DNA from: Sphingomonas faeni
GTDB lineage: Bacteria > Pseudomonadota > Alphaproteobacteria > Sphingomonadales > Sphingomonadaceae
Length of the DNA: 64,000 nucleotides
Direction of reading: 5' to 3'
Assembly (NCBI RefSeq): GCF_023195535.1
Contig: NZ_JALPNF010000002.1
Location: 186,001 to 250,000, forward strand
The notes under the pieces are model-generated. The model searched no databases, was not told where the DNA came from, and saw only the letters and a list, made by a program, of their open reading frames with translations. Below, in pieces: positions 52,632 through 61,810 of the stretch (position 1 is its first letter; every line of letters begins with the position of its first letter). The position numbers were made by a program, and so were the translations under genes.

Positions 52632-54314
52632 ATGGGTCACGTTCCGATGTCGGAGGTCGAAACCTCGACGCCCGACGGATCGGAATCGTCCGCAGGACAA
52701 GGCCCCCGTCTCAATGACTTGCCGCTTCGTGCCACGAGCAACCGCACCGCCCGCATGATCGCGTCGCAATCTCCCGACGGTACTGCTGCATCCGTCGCGC
52801 GCGGCGATGCAACGCTGGCGGAGGAACTGGGGCTGCTGATCGACGGCGCGACGACCTACGCGATCTACATGCTCGACCCGCAGGGCCGCGTGACGATCTG
52901 GAACCGTGGTGCCGAGCGGATCAAGGGCTGGGCCGAGGCGGAGATCATCGGCCGCGATGTCGCGATCTTCTACCCCGCAGACGATATCGCCGCGGGCAAG
53001 CCCGAGGCCGACCTCGCCCGCGCGCATGCTTGCGGCCGAATCGAGGAGGAAAGCTGGCGGGTCCGCAAGGACGGCTCCGAATTTCTCGCCGCGGTCACGA
53101 TCACCGCGCTGCACGACGAGGCCGGCGCGCTGCGCGGCTTCGGCAAGGTCATTCGCGACATCACCCACGAAAAGGCCGCCGAGGCCGCGATCGTCCGACG
53201 CGAACATCACCTTCGCTCGATCCTCAACACCGTCCCCGACGCGATGATCGTGATGAACGAGAACGGCATCGTCGCCTCGTTCAGCGCGGCCGCCGAACTC
53301 GTCTTCGGCTACACCGCAAGCGAGGTGGTCGGCCAGAACGTCGCGATGCTGATGCCGCACACCGACGCGCGCGACCACGACGCGCACCTGCGGAAGTACC
53401 GCCATACCGGCGAGCGTCACGTGATCGGCAACGTCCGTCTCGAACGCGCGATGCGCAAAGGGGGCGAGACGTTCCCGATCGAACTGGCGGTCGGCGAGGC
53501 CCCGATCGGCGGCGAGCGGATCTTCACCGGCTTCATCCGCGACCTCACCAACCGCCACGCCACCGAGCGGCGGTTGAAGGACCTCCAGTCCGAACTCGTT
53601 CACGTCTCCCGCGTCAGTGCGATGGGGACGATGGCGTCGACGCTGGCGCACGAGATCAACCAGCCGCTGACCGCGATCGCCAATTATCTCGAGGCGACGC
53701 GGGCGATGATCGGTGACGGCGACGATCCGCTATTGGCCGACGTAGCCGAGGCGCTGGATCTGGCGGCGGCGCAGTCGTTGCGCGCGGGGACGATCGTCCG
53801 CCGGTTGCGCGCGTTCGTCGACGGCGGCGATACCGGGTTTCGCGACGAACGTCTCGACCTGCTCGTCGAGGAGGCGACCAGCCTCGGCCTGCTCGGCGCG
53901 CACGAGGCGGGCATCACGGTGACCAGGCACGTCGCACCGGGCGACGTCATGGTGCTGGTCGACCGCATCCAGATCCAGCAGGTGCTGGTCAATCTGATCC
54001 GCAACGCGATCCAGTCGATGGCGTGCTCGCCGTGCAAAGTGCTGACGATCGCCACCGCGCCCGAACGGGAGGGCTGCATGCAGATCACCGTCGCCGACAC
54101 CGGCACCGGCATCGACACCGCCGTCCGTGCGCGCTTGTTCGAGGCGTTCGCGACCACCAAGGAGGACGGCATGGGCCTCGGCCTGTCGATCTGCCGGACG
54201 ATCGTCGAGGCGCATGGCGGGCGGATCTGGGCGGAGGGCGTGGCGAGCGGCGGCACCGCGTTCCACTTCACCGTGCCCCTCGCCCCACTCCCTGAAGGCG
54301 AAACCCATGACTGA
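52632..54314 (+). CDS. fixL: FixL-type haem-PAS oxygen-sensing histidine kinase
   Basis: 560 residues from the ATG at 52632; 52614 (GTG) and 52647 (ATG) are other possible starts. No membrane segment. Two PAS domains: about residues 62-180 and 195-310. The second has the FixL core ARDHDAHLRKYRHTGERHVIG and ERIFTGFIRDLT, with His249 where the haem-binding His of FixL lies (RHDGY type). H-box LAHEINQPLTAIANYL carries His340, then N, G1 and G2 boxes. Expected to be active without oxygen and to phosphorylate FixJ, whose gene overlaps by eight bases. Confidence 0.85.
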   Translation: MGHVPMSEVETSTPDGSESSAGQGPRLNDLPLRATSNRTARMIASQSPDGTAASVARGDATLAEELGLLIDGATTYAIYMLDPQGRVTIWNRGAERIKGWAEAEIIGRDVAIFYPADDIAAGKPEADLARAHACGRIEEESWRVRKDGSEFLAAVTITALHDEAGALRGFGKVIRDITHEKAAEAAIVRREHHLRSILNTVPDAMIVMNENGIVASFSAAAELVFGYTASEVVGQNVAMLMPHTDARDHDAHLRKYRHTGERHVIGNVRLERAMRKGGETFPIELAVGEAPIGGERIFTGFIRDLTNRHATERRLKDLQSELVHVSRVSAMGTMASTLAHEINQPLTAIANYLEATRAMIGDGDDPLLADVAEALDLAAAQSLRAGTIVRRLRAFVDGGDTGFRDERLDLLVEEATSLGLLGAHEAGITVTRHVAPGDVMVLVDRIQIQQVLVNLIRNAIQSMACSPCKVLTIATAPEREGCMQITVADTGTGIDTAVRARLFEAFATTKEDGMGLGLSICRTIVEAHGGRIWAEGVASGGTAFHFTVPLAPLPEGETHD

Positions 54315-54939
54315 CAAGAACCGAACGGTCCACATCGTCGACGACGACGAGGCGATCCGCCAGTCGGTAGGCTTCCTCCTGCGCAAGGCGGGCTACGCGG
54401 TCGAGACCTATCCCGCCGGCACGCACTTCCTCAAGGCCGTCACGCGCGAGACGCGGGGTTGCGTGTTGCTCGACGTCCGCATGCCCGATCTCGACGGGTT
54501 CGAGGTGCAGGCGCGCCTCGCCCAGACCGGCATCGCGCTGCCGGTGATCATGTTGACCGGCCACGGCGACGTGACGCTCGCGGTCCGCGCGATCAAGGCG
54601 GGCGCGATCGAATTCCTCGAAAAGCCGTTCGAACGCAGCGCGTTGCTGGCGGCGATCGAGTCCGCACTGGCGCACGCCGCACGATCCGATCGCGAGCACC
54701 TCGCCGCCGCCGACGCCATCGTCCGGCTCGCCGCCCTCACCCCTCGGGAACGCGACGTGCTCGACGGCATGGTGCTCGGACGCCCCAACAAGCTGATCGC
54801 CTACGACCTCGACATCGCCACCCGCACGGTCGAGGTCCACCGCGCCAATCTGATGGAGAAGCTCGGCGCGCGCAGCCTGTCGGACGTCCTGCGCATCGCG
54901 TTTTCGGCGGGGCTGGGCGAGACCGCCGAGCCCGCCTGA
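54307..54939 (+). CDS. fixJ: FixJ-type LuxR-family response regulator
   Basis: 210 residues. Receiver: HIVDDDEAIR acidic pair, Asp56 in VLLDVRMPDLDG, Thr in IMLTGHGDV and Lys106 in FLEKPFE. The C-terminal GerE/LuxR helix-turn-helix has LTPRERDVLDGMVLGRPNKLIAYDL and RTVEVHRANLMEKLGARSLSDVLRIA, as in FixJ. Transcription activator acting with FixL. Candidate boxes lie upstream of BON, Usp and the flavoprotein genes; none of the known targets fixK or ccoN is in this window. Confidence 0.87.
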   Translation: MTDKNRTVHIVDDDEAIRQSVGFLLRKAGYAVETYPAGTHFLKAVTRETRGCVLLDVRMPDLDGFEVQARLAQTGIALPVIMLTGHGDVTLAVRAIKAGAIEFLEKPFERSALLAAIESALAHAARSDREHLAAADAIVRLAALTPRERDVLDGMVLGRPNKLIAYDLDIATRTVEVHRANLMEKLGARSLSDVLRIAFSAGLGETAEPA

Positions 54940-54954
54940 CGCCCCCCTCGCCTT

Positions 54955-54962
54955 CTACGTAC
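54955..54962. promoter_or_regulatory. Short GTACGTAG-like site
   Basis: The sequence CTACGTAC, whose complement is GTACGTAG, lies 52 bases upstream of the pseudo-receiver gene. GTMCGTAG-type sequences were selected with FixJ in vitro, as I recall. At eight bases the chance of a random match is high, so this is weak. Confidence 0.25.
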
Positions 54963-55013
54963 AGACGCGGCGCAGCACGCGTGTCATCCCCGGTCGGGAC
55001 AAAGGACCGCCCG

Positions 55014-55451
55014 ATGATTGACCAGCCCCCCTACACCCATGACGGCATCGGCATTTCGCTGGTCGACGGCGACCCCGTGATCCGCCGCGCGCGCCAAATC
55101 ATGCTGGTCTCAGAACGCTACGACGTCCGCTCCTACGCGACCTGCGCCGCGCTGCTCGCCGATCCGCGCTCGCGCGACGTCTCGTGCATCGTCGTCGATG
55201 TCGCCGGTGACGGCGAAGAGGACAGCGGCGCAGAAGGCGGCGGCTTGGCCGCGCTCCACGCGATGCGCGCCTCGGGCTGGCGGGGAAAGGCGATCCTGCT
55301 CGATAGCGGACTTCCCGTGCCTGCGCTGATCCACGCCGCCGAACGCCACGGCGACCGCATCCTCGACCGCGCCACCGGCGACGCCCCCCTCCTCACCGCG
55401 ATCGCCGCCTCGATCGATCACGGCTGGTCCACCTGGAATGCCGAGGGCTGA
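55014..55451 (+). CDS. Degenerate response-regulator receiver protein
   Basis: 145 residues with a receiver-like plan. GISLVDGDP matches the first acidic strand, and Asp near residue 64 (SCIVVDVAGDGEED) is at the phospho-acceptor position. The conserved Lys is replaced by Arg (RILDRA), and the loop after Asp64 is long and acidic (GDGEEDSGAEGGG). No output domain. Probably a stand-alone or pseudo-receiver that tunes FixL/FixJ. Follows fixJ by 74 bases and ends at a strong terminator. Confidence 0.65.
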   Translation: MIDQPPYTHDGIGISLVDGDPVIRRARQIMLVSERYDVRSYATCAALLADPRSRDVSCIVVDVAGDGEEDSGAEGGGLAALHAMRASGWRGKAILLDSGLPVPALIHAAERHGDRILDRATGDAPLLTAIAASIDHGWSTWNAEG

Positions 55452-55454
55452 AAC

Positions 55455-55485
55455 GAAAGGCCGGGGGAATACCCCCCGGCCTTTC
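55455..55485. terminator. Bidirectional terminator hairpin
   Basis: Perfect stem GAAAGGCCGGGGG/CCCCCGGCCTTTC (55455-55467 and 55473-55485) with a 5-base loop, just after the pseudo-receiver stop. It would end that transcript and the convergent small gene at 55509. Confidence 0.85.
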
Positions 55486-55508
55486 CGTGCTCCACGTCGG
55501 GCGTCGCC

Positions 55509-55793
55509 TCAGCAGGCGAGCTTCAGCGTAAGACGAGGCCGGGCTGTCGCCTTGCGCAGCGTCGACGGCGTCGCCACGCGCTCGACCCGCAACACACGCC
55601 GCGGGATCGCCGCCACCGGTTCGGCGATCAGGCAGGGCAGTGTCGCGCCCAGTGCCGCCAGCGTCTCGCCATACAACCGCGCGAGCGTTTCATGCGCCAC
55701 CCGCGCGCAAGGCCCCGCCGCGGCGTCGGCCATCGCGCGCGTAGCGTCCAGACGGCGCTGGAAATAGAGCATCTCGGTATGGATAGCGTTCAT
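55509..55793 (-). CDS. Hypothetical protein, 94 aa
   Basis: Read from the ATG at 55793. Helical first half (AIHTEMLYFQRRLDATRAMADAAAGPCARVAHETLARLYGETLAALG), then a basic tail. Shares the terminator with the pseudo-receiver gene. No family recognised. Lies downstream of ackA in the same direction, 128 bases from its stop, so it could be the last gene of that transcript. Confidence 0.5.
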   Translation of the reverse strand: MNAIHTEMLYFQRRLDATRAMADAAAGPCARVAHETLARLYGETLAALGATLPCLIAEPVAAIPRRVLRVERVATPSTLRKATARPRLTLKLAC

Positions 55794-55921
55794 GGCGAAG
55801 TCCCCGCCGGTCCGCCCTCGCCGCCGCACGATGCGGGTATCGAAGGGCTGATCCGTATCAAGACAATAGCGCGGGCGGGCGAAGCCGTCGGGCCTCGGAA
55901 AGCACGTACTCCCTGGTTTCG

Positions 55922-56944
55922 TCAGCCGAGCGCGGCGGCATGGCGCGCGATCTGCGCGTCCTCCTGCGAGGGCATGATGCGGATGTCGAGCCCCGGCACC
56001 CAGGCAAGCCCCGCACGGATCGCTCGACAAGTCGCCGCATCGTTCTCGCCGATCCCGCCGGTGAGCACGACCATGTCGGCACCGCCCAACGAGGCGATCA
56101 TTGCCGCGATCTGCTTACACACCGACCGCTCGAACATCCGGATCGCTAGGCCAGCCTCGTCGGTCGCGGCGGCGCGAAGAACGCGCATGTCGCCGGACAG
56201 CCCGGAGACCCCAGCCATTCCCGATGCGTGATCGACCAGCGTCGCCAAGGCCGCGGCATCCAGTCCGGTCTCGCGCAGGAGATACAGCAGCACGCCCGGA
56301 TCGAGATCGCCCGCCCGCGTCGCCATCATCACGCCGCCGGACGGGGTCAGCCCCATGCTGGTGTCGATCGAGCCGCCATCAAGCACCGCAGTCACGCTCG
56401 CGCCATTGCCGAGATGCGCGATCACCAGCCGAGCGGGCCTGTCGTCGCCGAGCTGCCGGACGATCGACTCGCAGGACAGCCCGTGGAAGCCGTACCGCCG
56501 CACCCCGCCCGCCCGATACGCCCGCGGGATCGGCAGCGTGCTCGCGACGTCCGGCATCCCCGCATGGAACGCCGTGTCGAAACACGCGACCTGCGGCACG
56601 CCCGGATAGCGCCCCCCCGCCGCCCGGATCAGCGCCAGTGACGCCGGCCCATGCAGCGGCGCGAACGCACACGCCGCTTCCAGATCCGCCATCACCGCAT
56701 CGTCGATCCGACAATGCGCGTCGCGATGCGGGCCACCGTGGACGATCCGGTGGCCGATCACGGTAGGTGTCGCCTCACCCTTCAACGCGGTCTCGATCGT
56801 GTCGAAGAAGCGCCCGTGATCGTCGCCATCATCGTCGGGCGTCTCGATCGTCCCACCGACAAGCAGGACCGGATCGCCATCGACCGCGTAGAGACCGTAT
56901 TTCAGTGACGACGATCCGCTATTGAGCGCCAGAACTACGACCAT
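55922..56944 (-). CDS. ackA: Acetate kinase, compact
   Basis: 340 residues, shorter than the usual 390-400, but all active-site segments are present: [46 protein letters not shown], the catalytic [24 protein letters not shown], and GGIGENDA. The loss is in loops, not motifs. Makes ATP and acetate from acetyl phosphate. Its start lies within the 3' end of the phosphoketolase gene (10 bases overlap), so the two are translationally coupled and supply a complete phosphoketolase-to-acetate route. Confidence 0.9.
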   Translation of the reverse strand: MVVVLALNSGSSSLKYGLYAVDGDPVLLVGGTIETPDDDGDDHGRFFDTIETALKGEATPTVIGHRIVHGGPHRDAHCRIDDAVMADLEAACAFAPLHGPASLALIRAAGGRYPGVPQVACFDTAFHAGMPDVASTLPIPRAYRAGGVRRYGFHGLSCESIVRQLGDDRPARLVIAHLGNGASVTAVLDGGSIDTSMGLTPSGGVMMATRAGDLDPGVLLYLLRETGLDAAALATLVDHASGMAGVSGLSGDMRVLRAAATDEAGLAIRMFERSVCKQIAAMIASLGGADMVVLTGGIGENDAATCRAIRAGLAWVPGLDIRIMPSQEDAQIARHAAALG

Positions 56945-59343
56945 TGCCAGTCACGCACCTCCGGCAGATCGTCGCCCTGCTCGGCGATATACAGCTTATG
57001 CCGCTCCATCGTCGTCCAATAGCGCGCCGTCTCGCGCGGCACCCGGTCCTGGAACCGCGGAATCCGCGCGATCGCATCCAGCGCCAGCCGATACCGGTCG
57101 AGATCGTTCAGCACGACCATGTCGAACGGCGTCGTCGTCGTCGTGCCCATCTCCTTGTACCCGCGGACATGAATATTCGCGTGGTTCGCCCGCCGATACG
57201 TCAGCTTGTGGATCATCGCCGGATAGCCGTGGAACGCGAAGATCACCGGCGTATCGCGCGTGAACAGCGCATCGAACTCGCGCTCGTCGAGCCCGTGCGA
57301 ATGTTCGGAGCGCGGCTGCAACACCATCAGGTCGACCACGTTCACCACCCGGATACGGATGTCGGGCAGATACTCCCGCAACAGCGTCACCGCCGCCAGC
57401 GTCTCCAGCGTCGGCACGTCGCCCGCACACGCCATCACCACGTCGGGCTCGGCATCGTTGCCGGCCCACTCCCAGATCCCCGCGCCCGCGGTGCAATGCC
57501 GCACCGCCGCGTCGATCCCGAGCCATTGCCACTCGGGCTGCTTCCCCGCGACGATCACGTTCACATAGCCGCGGCTGCGCAGGCAATGATCGCCGACCGA
57601 CAACAGGCAGTTCGCATCGGGCGGCAGGTAGATCCGCGTCACGTCCGCGGTCTTGTTCGCGACGTGATCGATGAACCCCGGATCCTGGTGCGACAGCCCG
57701 TTGTGATCCTGCCGCCAGACATGCGACGTCAGCAGATAGTTGAGCGAGGCGATCGGCCGCCGCCACGGAATCGTCCTGGTCGTCTTCAGCCACTTGGCAT
57801 GCTGGTTGACCATCGAGTCGACGATGTGGATGAACGCCTCGTAGCACGAGAACAATCCGTGCCGCCCGGTCAGCAGATACCCTTCCAGCCAGCCTTGGCA
57901 GAGATGCTCGCTCAGCACCTCCATCACGCGTCCGTCGGGCCCGAGATGCTCGTCGACCGCATCGATCTCTGCCATCCAGACCTTGCCCGACACGTCGTAC
58001 ACGTCGGCCAGCCGGTTCGACGCGGTCTCGTCGGGCCCGAACAGGCGGAAGTTCACGCTCGCCAGGTTGAGCTTCATGACGTCGCGCAGATACCGCCCCA
58101 GCACCCGCGTCGCCTCCACCTTCACCGTCCCCGGCGCGTCCACCGGCACTGCAAAGCTGCGGAAGTCGGGCAGCGACAAAGGCACCATCAGCTCGCCGCC
58201 ATTGGCATGCGGATTCGCGCCCATCCGCCGATGCCCGGTCGGCGCGAGCGATGCGTATTCCTCCAGGAACTTGCCGTTCGCGTCGAACAGCTCCTCGGGC
58301 CGATAACTCCGCATCCACGTCTCGAGCTGTCGCAGATGCTCGGGATCCTTGAAGTCCGCGATCGGCACCTGATGCGCGCGCCACGTTCCCTCGACCGGCT
58401 TGCCGTCGACGAACTTCGGCCCGGTCCAGCCCTTTGGCGTGCGGAGCACGATCATCGGCCAGCGCGGACGCTCGGGCGTCACTCCCTCGATCCGCGCCGC
58501 CGCCTGGATCGCCTGGATCTTCGCCAACGCCTTGTCGAGCGCCGCGGCCAGCTGCTGGTGGACCGCCGCCGGATCGCTCCCGCCGACATAATAGGGCTCA
58601 TGCCCATAGCCGCGCAGCAACGCGTCGAGCTCATGCCCGTCGATCCGCGCGAGGATCGTGGGGTTGGCGATCTTGAAGCCGTTCAGATGCAGGATCGGCA
58701 GCACCGCACCGTCTCGCGCAGGGTTCAGGAACTTGTTCGAATGCCAGCTCGCCGCCAGCGCGCCGGTCTCCGCCTCGCCGTCGCCGACCACGCAGGCGAC
58801 GATCAGGTCGGGATTGTCGAACGCAGCGCCGTAAGCATGCGCCAGCGAGTACCCCAGCTCGCCGCCCTCGTGGATCGATCCCGGCGTCTCGGGCGCGACA
58901 TGGCTCGGGATACCACCCGGCCACGAGAACTGCCGGAACAGCCGGTGCATGCCGCTGCGGCTCCGCTCGATCGCCGGATAGCGCTCGGTGTACGAACCCT
59001 CCAGATAGGTATTCGCGACCAGCCCCGGTCCGCCATGCCCCGGCCCGATGATGTTGATCATGTCGAGATCATGCTCGACGATCAGCCGATTGAGATGGAC
59101 GTACAGGAAGTTCAGTCCCGGCGTAGTTCCCCAATGGCCGAGCAGCCGAGGCTTCACGTCGGCGATCGTCAGCGGCCGATCGAGCAACGCGTTGTCGCGC
59201 AGGTAGATCTGCCCGACCGAGAGATAGTTCGCCGCCCGCCAATACGCATCCATCCGCCGCAGCATGTCCGGGGACAGCGGGTGTGTCTTTGGGTGCGTGG
59301 TGATCGGCGCCAAGGCCGACGACCGTGTCGCGAGATCGCTCAT
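56935..59343 (-). CDS. xfp: Xylulose-5-phosphate/fructose-6-phosphate phosphoketolase
   Basis: 802 residues, standard length. The thiamin-diphosphate signature region has [44 protein letters not shown], the Mg2+/ThDP motif VGDGEAETG and catalytic His in the [11 protein letters not shown] region. The C-terminal domain carries [35 protein letters not shown]. Splits ketose phosphates with inorganic phosphate into acetyl phosphate and an aldose phosphate. AAGGAAA precedes the ATG at 59343. It is downstream of a small leader frame and the flavoprotein gene. Confidence 0.95.
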   Translation of the reverse strand: MSDLATRSSALAPITTHPKTHPLSPDMLRRMDAYWRAANYLSVGQIYLRDNALLDRPLTIADVKPRLLGHWGTTPGLNFLYVHLNRLIVEHDLDMINIIGPGHGGPGLVANTYLEGSYTERYPAIERSRSGMHRLFRQFSWPGGIPSHVAPETPGSIHEGGELGYSLAHAYGAAFDNPDLIVACVVGDGEAETGALAASWHSNKFLNPARDGAVLPILHLNGFKIANPTILARIDGHELDALLRGYGHEPYYVGGSDPAAVHQQLAAALDKALAKIQAIQAAARIEGVTPERPRWPMIVLRTPKGWTGPKFVDGKPVEGTWRAHQVPIADFKDPEHLRQLETWMRSYRPEELFDANGKFLEEYASLAPTGHRRMGANPHANGGELMVPLSLPDFRSFAVPVDAPGTVKVEATRVLGRYLRDVMKLNLASVNFRLFGPDETASNRLADVYDVSGKVWMAEIDAVDEHLGPDGRVMEVLSEHLCQGWLEGYLLTGRHGLFSCYEAFIHIVDSMVNQHAKWLKTTRTIPWRRPIASLNYLLTSHVWRQDHNGLSHQDPGFIDHVANKTADVTRIYLPPDANCLLSVGDHCLRSRGYVNVIVAGKQPEWQWLGIDAAVRHCTAGAGIWEWAGNDAEPDVVMACAGDVPTLETLAAVTLLREYLPDIRIRVVNVVDLMVLQPRSEHSHGLDEREFDALFTRDTPVIFAFHGYPAMIHKLTYRRANHANIHVRGYKEMGTTTTTPFDMVVLNDLDRYRLALDAIARIPRFQDRVPRETARYWTTMERHKLYIAEQGDDLPEVRDWQWS

Positions 59344-59444
59344 GACTGGCTTTCCTTCACTGGAACAGGACATGGACGGGACACGGTCGGGCGGACGAAC
59401 GCCGTCAACGGGAAGGCGACAGCGGCGTGGAGCATACGGGTCAT
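59340..59444 (-). CDS. Possible 34-residue leader peptide upstream of xfp
   Basis: ATG at 59444 follows GGAAAC at five bases; the frame has 34 residues and its TGA overlaps the xfp ATG as ATGA. The peptide begins [20 protein letters not shown]. It fills the 127-base gap between the flavoprotein and xfp. It might couple translation to xfp. Conservation is not shown, and chance cannot be excluded. Confidence 0.3.
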   Translation of the reverse strand: MTRMLHAAVAFPLTAFVRPTVSRPCPVPVKESQS

Positions 59445-59470
59445 GTGGTTTCCTGGAGAATGTGCGATGG

Positions 59471-60154
59471 TCAGCGACCGATCCGGGCAATGAGTGCGGG
59501 ATCGGACAGCAGTGCCTCGTCGCCGAACGCGACTTGTGCGCAGGTGCGTCGGGCCTGAGCCGAAACCTCTTGCAGATACTGGGCGGCGAAGTGCGGGCTC
59601 AGCCCCGGCACGATATTGGCAAACCGCCGATGCTCCTGCGATCGCATCCCGAAGGCGTGGACGATATACTGGTCGAACACGCTGTTCAGGCCTTGCCCCT
59701 GCCCCTGTTCGTCGAGCCAGATCTTGCTGGCCGCCGACGTCGAGAAACTGAGCAACCGCTTGCCGCCGAGCAGGTCGGTCCGCGACCGGCCTTGAAGCGC
59801 CTCGGGTTGTACGCCTGCACCGAACACCCGCTCGACATAGCCTTTCAGCATTGCCGGCGGCGTGCCGAACCAGATCGGATAGATCAGCACGAACACCGCG
59901 CAGCCGTTGATCACGGCGAGCTCGTCGAGCACATCCGGGCGATATGCGGCGGGGCGATGGGTAGGCCGCTCGGCTGCCGACAGCACCGGATCGAATCGCA
60001 TGGCATACAGGTCGCGCATCACGACGCTCTGCCCCGCGGCACGGACCGCTTCGCAATAGGTGTTGGCGATCGCGTGGTTGAAACTCGACGGATCGGGATG
60101 GCACACGATCACCGCATGCCTGTGGTCGGTGGAACTACGCTCGTCGACGATCAT
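59471..60154 (-). CDS. NAD(P)H:quinone oxidoreductase-type flavoprotein
   Basis: 227 residues from the ATG at 60154, after AAGGACG. Flavodoxin-like fold: [18 protein letters not shown] (nucleotide start), [24 protein letters not shown] and LLSFSTSA. Matches the NQO1/KefF/YwrO-like NAD(P)H dehydrogenase group. Would reduce quinones or similar acceptors with NAD(P)H and FMN/FAD. It is the first gene before xfp and ackA. TGCGTAGTTCCCGA lies 113 bases upstream, and a partial copy (GCGTAGTTCC) is found within its first codons. Confidence 0.82.
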   Translation of the reverse strand: MIVDERSSTDHRHAVIVCHPDPSSFNHAIANTYCEAVRAAGQSVVMRDLYAMRFDPVLSAAERPTHRPAAYRPDVLDELAVINGCAVFVLIYPIWFGTPPAMLKGYVERVFGAGVQPEALQGRSRTDLLGGKRLLSFSTSAASKIWLDEQGQGQGLNSVFDQYIVHAFGMRSQEHRRFANIVPGLSPHFAAQYLQEVSAQARRTCAQVAFGDEALLSDPALIARIGR

Positions 60155-60266
60155 CGCAACGTCCTTGCAGCAAAGCTTCCCGCCCGCCGCCCGCTTTGCA
60201 CTGGCGGACGACGGCGGCATCTGAAGTCTCGCCGAACCTAGCGGGTAGCCCTTGGCCCCGTGACCC

Positions 60267-60280
60267 TCGGGAACTACGCA
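60267..60280 (-). promoter_or_regulatory. FixJ-like box upstream of the flavoprotein-xfp-ackA genes
   Basis: TCGGGAACTACGCA is identical over 14 bases to 51574-51587 and reads TGCGTAGTTCCCGA toward the minus-strand genes. Distance to the flavoprotein start is 113 bases. Occurrence of the same 14-mer in two intergenic regions 8.7 kb apart on either side of fixLJ is unlikely by chance. Binding is not shown. Confidence 0.6.
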
Positions 60281-60454
60281 GTGCGCCACGAAGCGGTGCC
60301 GGGTTGGAAATCAGCGCGATATCGGGCCCACGACCACACCGGATTGCACCGAATGGCATGCGGCGATGCATTTCCAGGCTTGGCTTCGACGGCGTCGCAT
60401 CATAAAGCGATCGCGACTCATCCTTGCGCATTGCGCGCCGAAAGCCTCTCTTCC

Positions 60455-60655
60455 ATGCAGATCATCGTTCGCGACAACAATGTCGACCAAGCCCTCCGTG
60501 CCCTGAAGAAGAAGCTGCAGCGCGAAGGCGTCTACCGCGAGATGAAGCTGCGCCGGCACTATGAGAAGCCATCGGAAAAGCGTGCTCGCGAGCATGCCGC
60601 CGCCGTGAGCCGTGCGCGCAAGGCCGACCGCAAGCGGGCCGAACGCGACAATTAA
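60455..60655 (+). CDS. rpsU: 30S ribosomal protein bS21, copy 2
   Basis: 66 residues from the ATG at 60455. The first 46 or so residues match copy 1 at 24168-24374 exactly ([20 protein letters not shown] and on); the tail differs ([21 protein letters not shown]). No strong ribosome site is visible. It lies divergent from the flavoprotein gene in the oxygen-linked cluster. A paralogue expressed under other conditions would change the bS21 supply and could alter which mRNAs initiate. Confidence 0.9.
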   Translation: MQIIVRDNNVDQALRALKKKLQREGVYREMKLRRHYEKPSEKRAREHAAAVSRARKADRKRAERDN

Positions 60656-60738
60656 CCGTCGCTACCGACGGACTCGCGCCGGCGGAACACGGACGAACGG
60701 GGCTGCGTCGATTGGTGCAGCCTTATTCGCACTCGGCC

Positions 60739-61665
60739 TTATGCGCATTCGGACAGCGTATGACGCAACGCGTCGGCGGACGCCCGTAGCGCGGTCACCT
60801 CTTCCGTCGTCAGTTCGGGTGTCAGGATCCGGACGATCCCTGCGGCGCCGATCAGGCACGGCAGACTGAGATACACCGCATCAATTCCGTACTGGCCATC
60901 GAGCATGGCTGATACGGGCAGGACGATCCGTTCGTCACGGTGGATGGCCTCGCAGATCCGAACGATCGCGGTGGCAACGCCGAACGACGTATGCCCCTTG
61001 CCGTGACTGATCGTATAGCCGGCGCGCACGACCTCATGGGCAACGGCCGCGCGATCGAAGGCTTGTCCGGCCAGATAGCCGTCGAGATCCAGCCCGCCGA
61101 TGCGAACGCTGGAATAGGCCATGACCTCGCTATCGCCATGCTCGCCCAGAACCACGCCTTCGACCGCACCGGGCGCAATTCCCAGCTGGTCCGCGACGCG
61201 CTTTCTGAAGCGATTGCTGTCGAGTAGCGTCCCGGTCCCGATCACTCGCGCCGCCGGCAGACCCGAAGTCGTCTGCGCCACCTGGGCCATGGCGTCGGCC
61301 GGGTTGGATGCGACGACCAGGATACCCTCGAACCCCGCCGCCATGGCAGCCTCCACGCAGGCTCGCACGATGACGGAACTCTTACCGGCAACCGAGGTGC
61401 GCGCCTCGCCGTCGGCCGTGGCCGCTCCGGCGGTAATCACCAGGATGCTAGCATCTCTGGTGTCGGCATAGTCGCCTGCCCAAATCCGCGCGGGCCGCGC
61501 GATAGCGTTGGCGTCGGCGATATCGGTCGCCTCCGCGGTGGCACGATCGGTATTTGTATCGATCAGCACGATCTCGGCGACCAGTCCGCGCAACATCAGA
61601 GCATAGGCGGTGGTGGCGCCGACGTTACCGGCGCCGACGATCGCGATACGGGACGAAACAGGCAT
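60739..61665 (-). CDS. L-lactate dehydrogenase family 2-hydroxyacid dehydrogenase
   Basis: 308 residues. NAD motif GAGNVG (11-16) with Asp36, catalytic His176 in GEHGD, and Asp149/Arg152 in LLDSNR match L-lactate dehydrogenases. Arg89 of the mobile loop is kept. Position Q102 of lactate dehydrogenase (Arg in malate dehydrogenase) is Thr83 here (GAATADGEAR), so substrate choice is uncertain; L-2-hydroxyisocaproate-type enzymes also deviate here. In this cluster it could reoxidise NADH by reducing pyruvate or another 2-oxoacid. The reverse gene order and a 272-base upstream region suggest its own promoter. Confidence 0.85.
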   Translation of the reverse strand: MPVSSRIAIVGAGNVGATTAYALMLRGLVAEIVLIDTNTDRATAEATDIADANAIARPARIWAGDYADTRDASILVITAGAATADGEARTSVAGKSSVIVRACVEAAMAAGFEGILVVASNPADAMAQVAQTTSGLPAARVIGTGTLLDSNRFRKRVADQLGIAPGAVEGVVLGEHGDSEVMAYSSVRIGGLDLDGYLAGQAFDRAAVAHEVVRAGYTISHGKGHTSFGVATAIVRICEAIHRDERIVLPVSAMLDGQYGIDAVYLSLPCLIGAAGIVRILTPELTTEEVTALRASADALRHTLSECA

Positions 61666-61810
61666 CGGGGAACTCCATATGCGCGTGATCGTGCCAAACG
61701 CCCAGGTCGCCAGTGCCGATCGTCAGGTCTTGTCTGGGCTATAGTCTTGTTAGGGTCTTCTCTGGGCAACCCCTCACATCGCAACATGGACGCATGCCAG
61801 CCGCCACGGT

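Noticed and set aside
56937..56945. FixJ-like CGTAGTTC at the xfp-ackA junction
   Set aside because: The match is eight bases within overlapping coding sequence where the codons are fixed by the two proteins.
56944..59493. An 849-codon open frame opposite phosphoketolase
   Set aside because: Shadow of xfp; the xfp strand has all family motifs.
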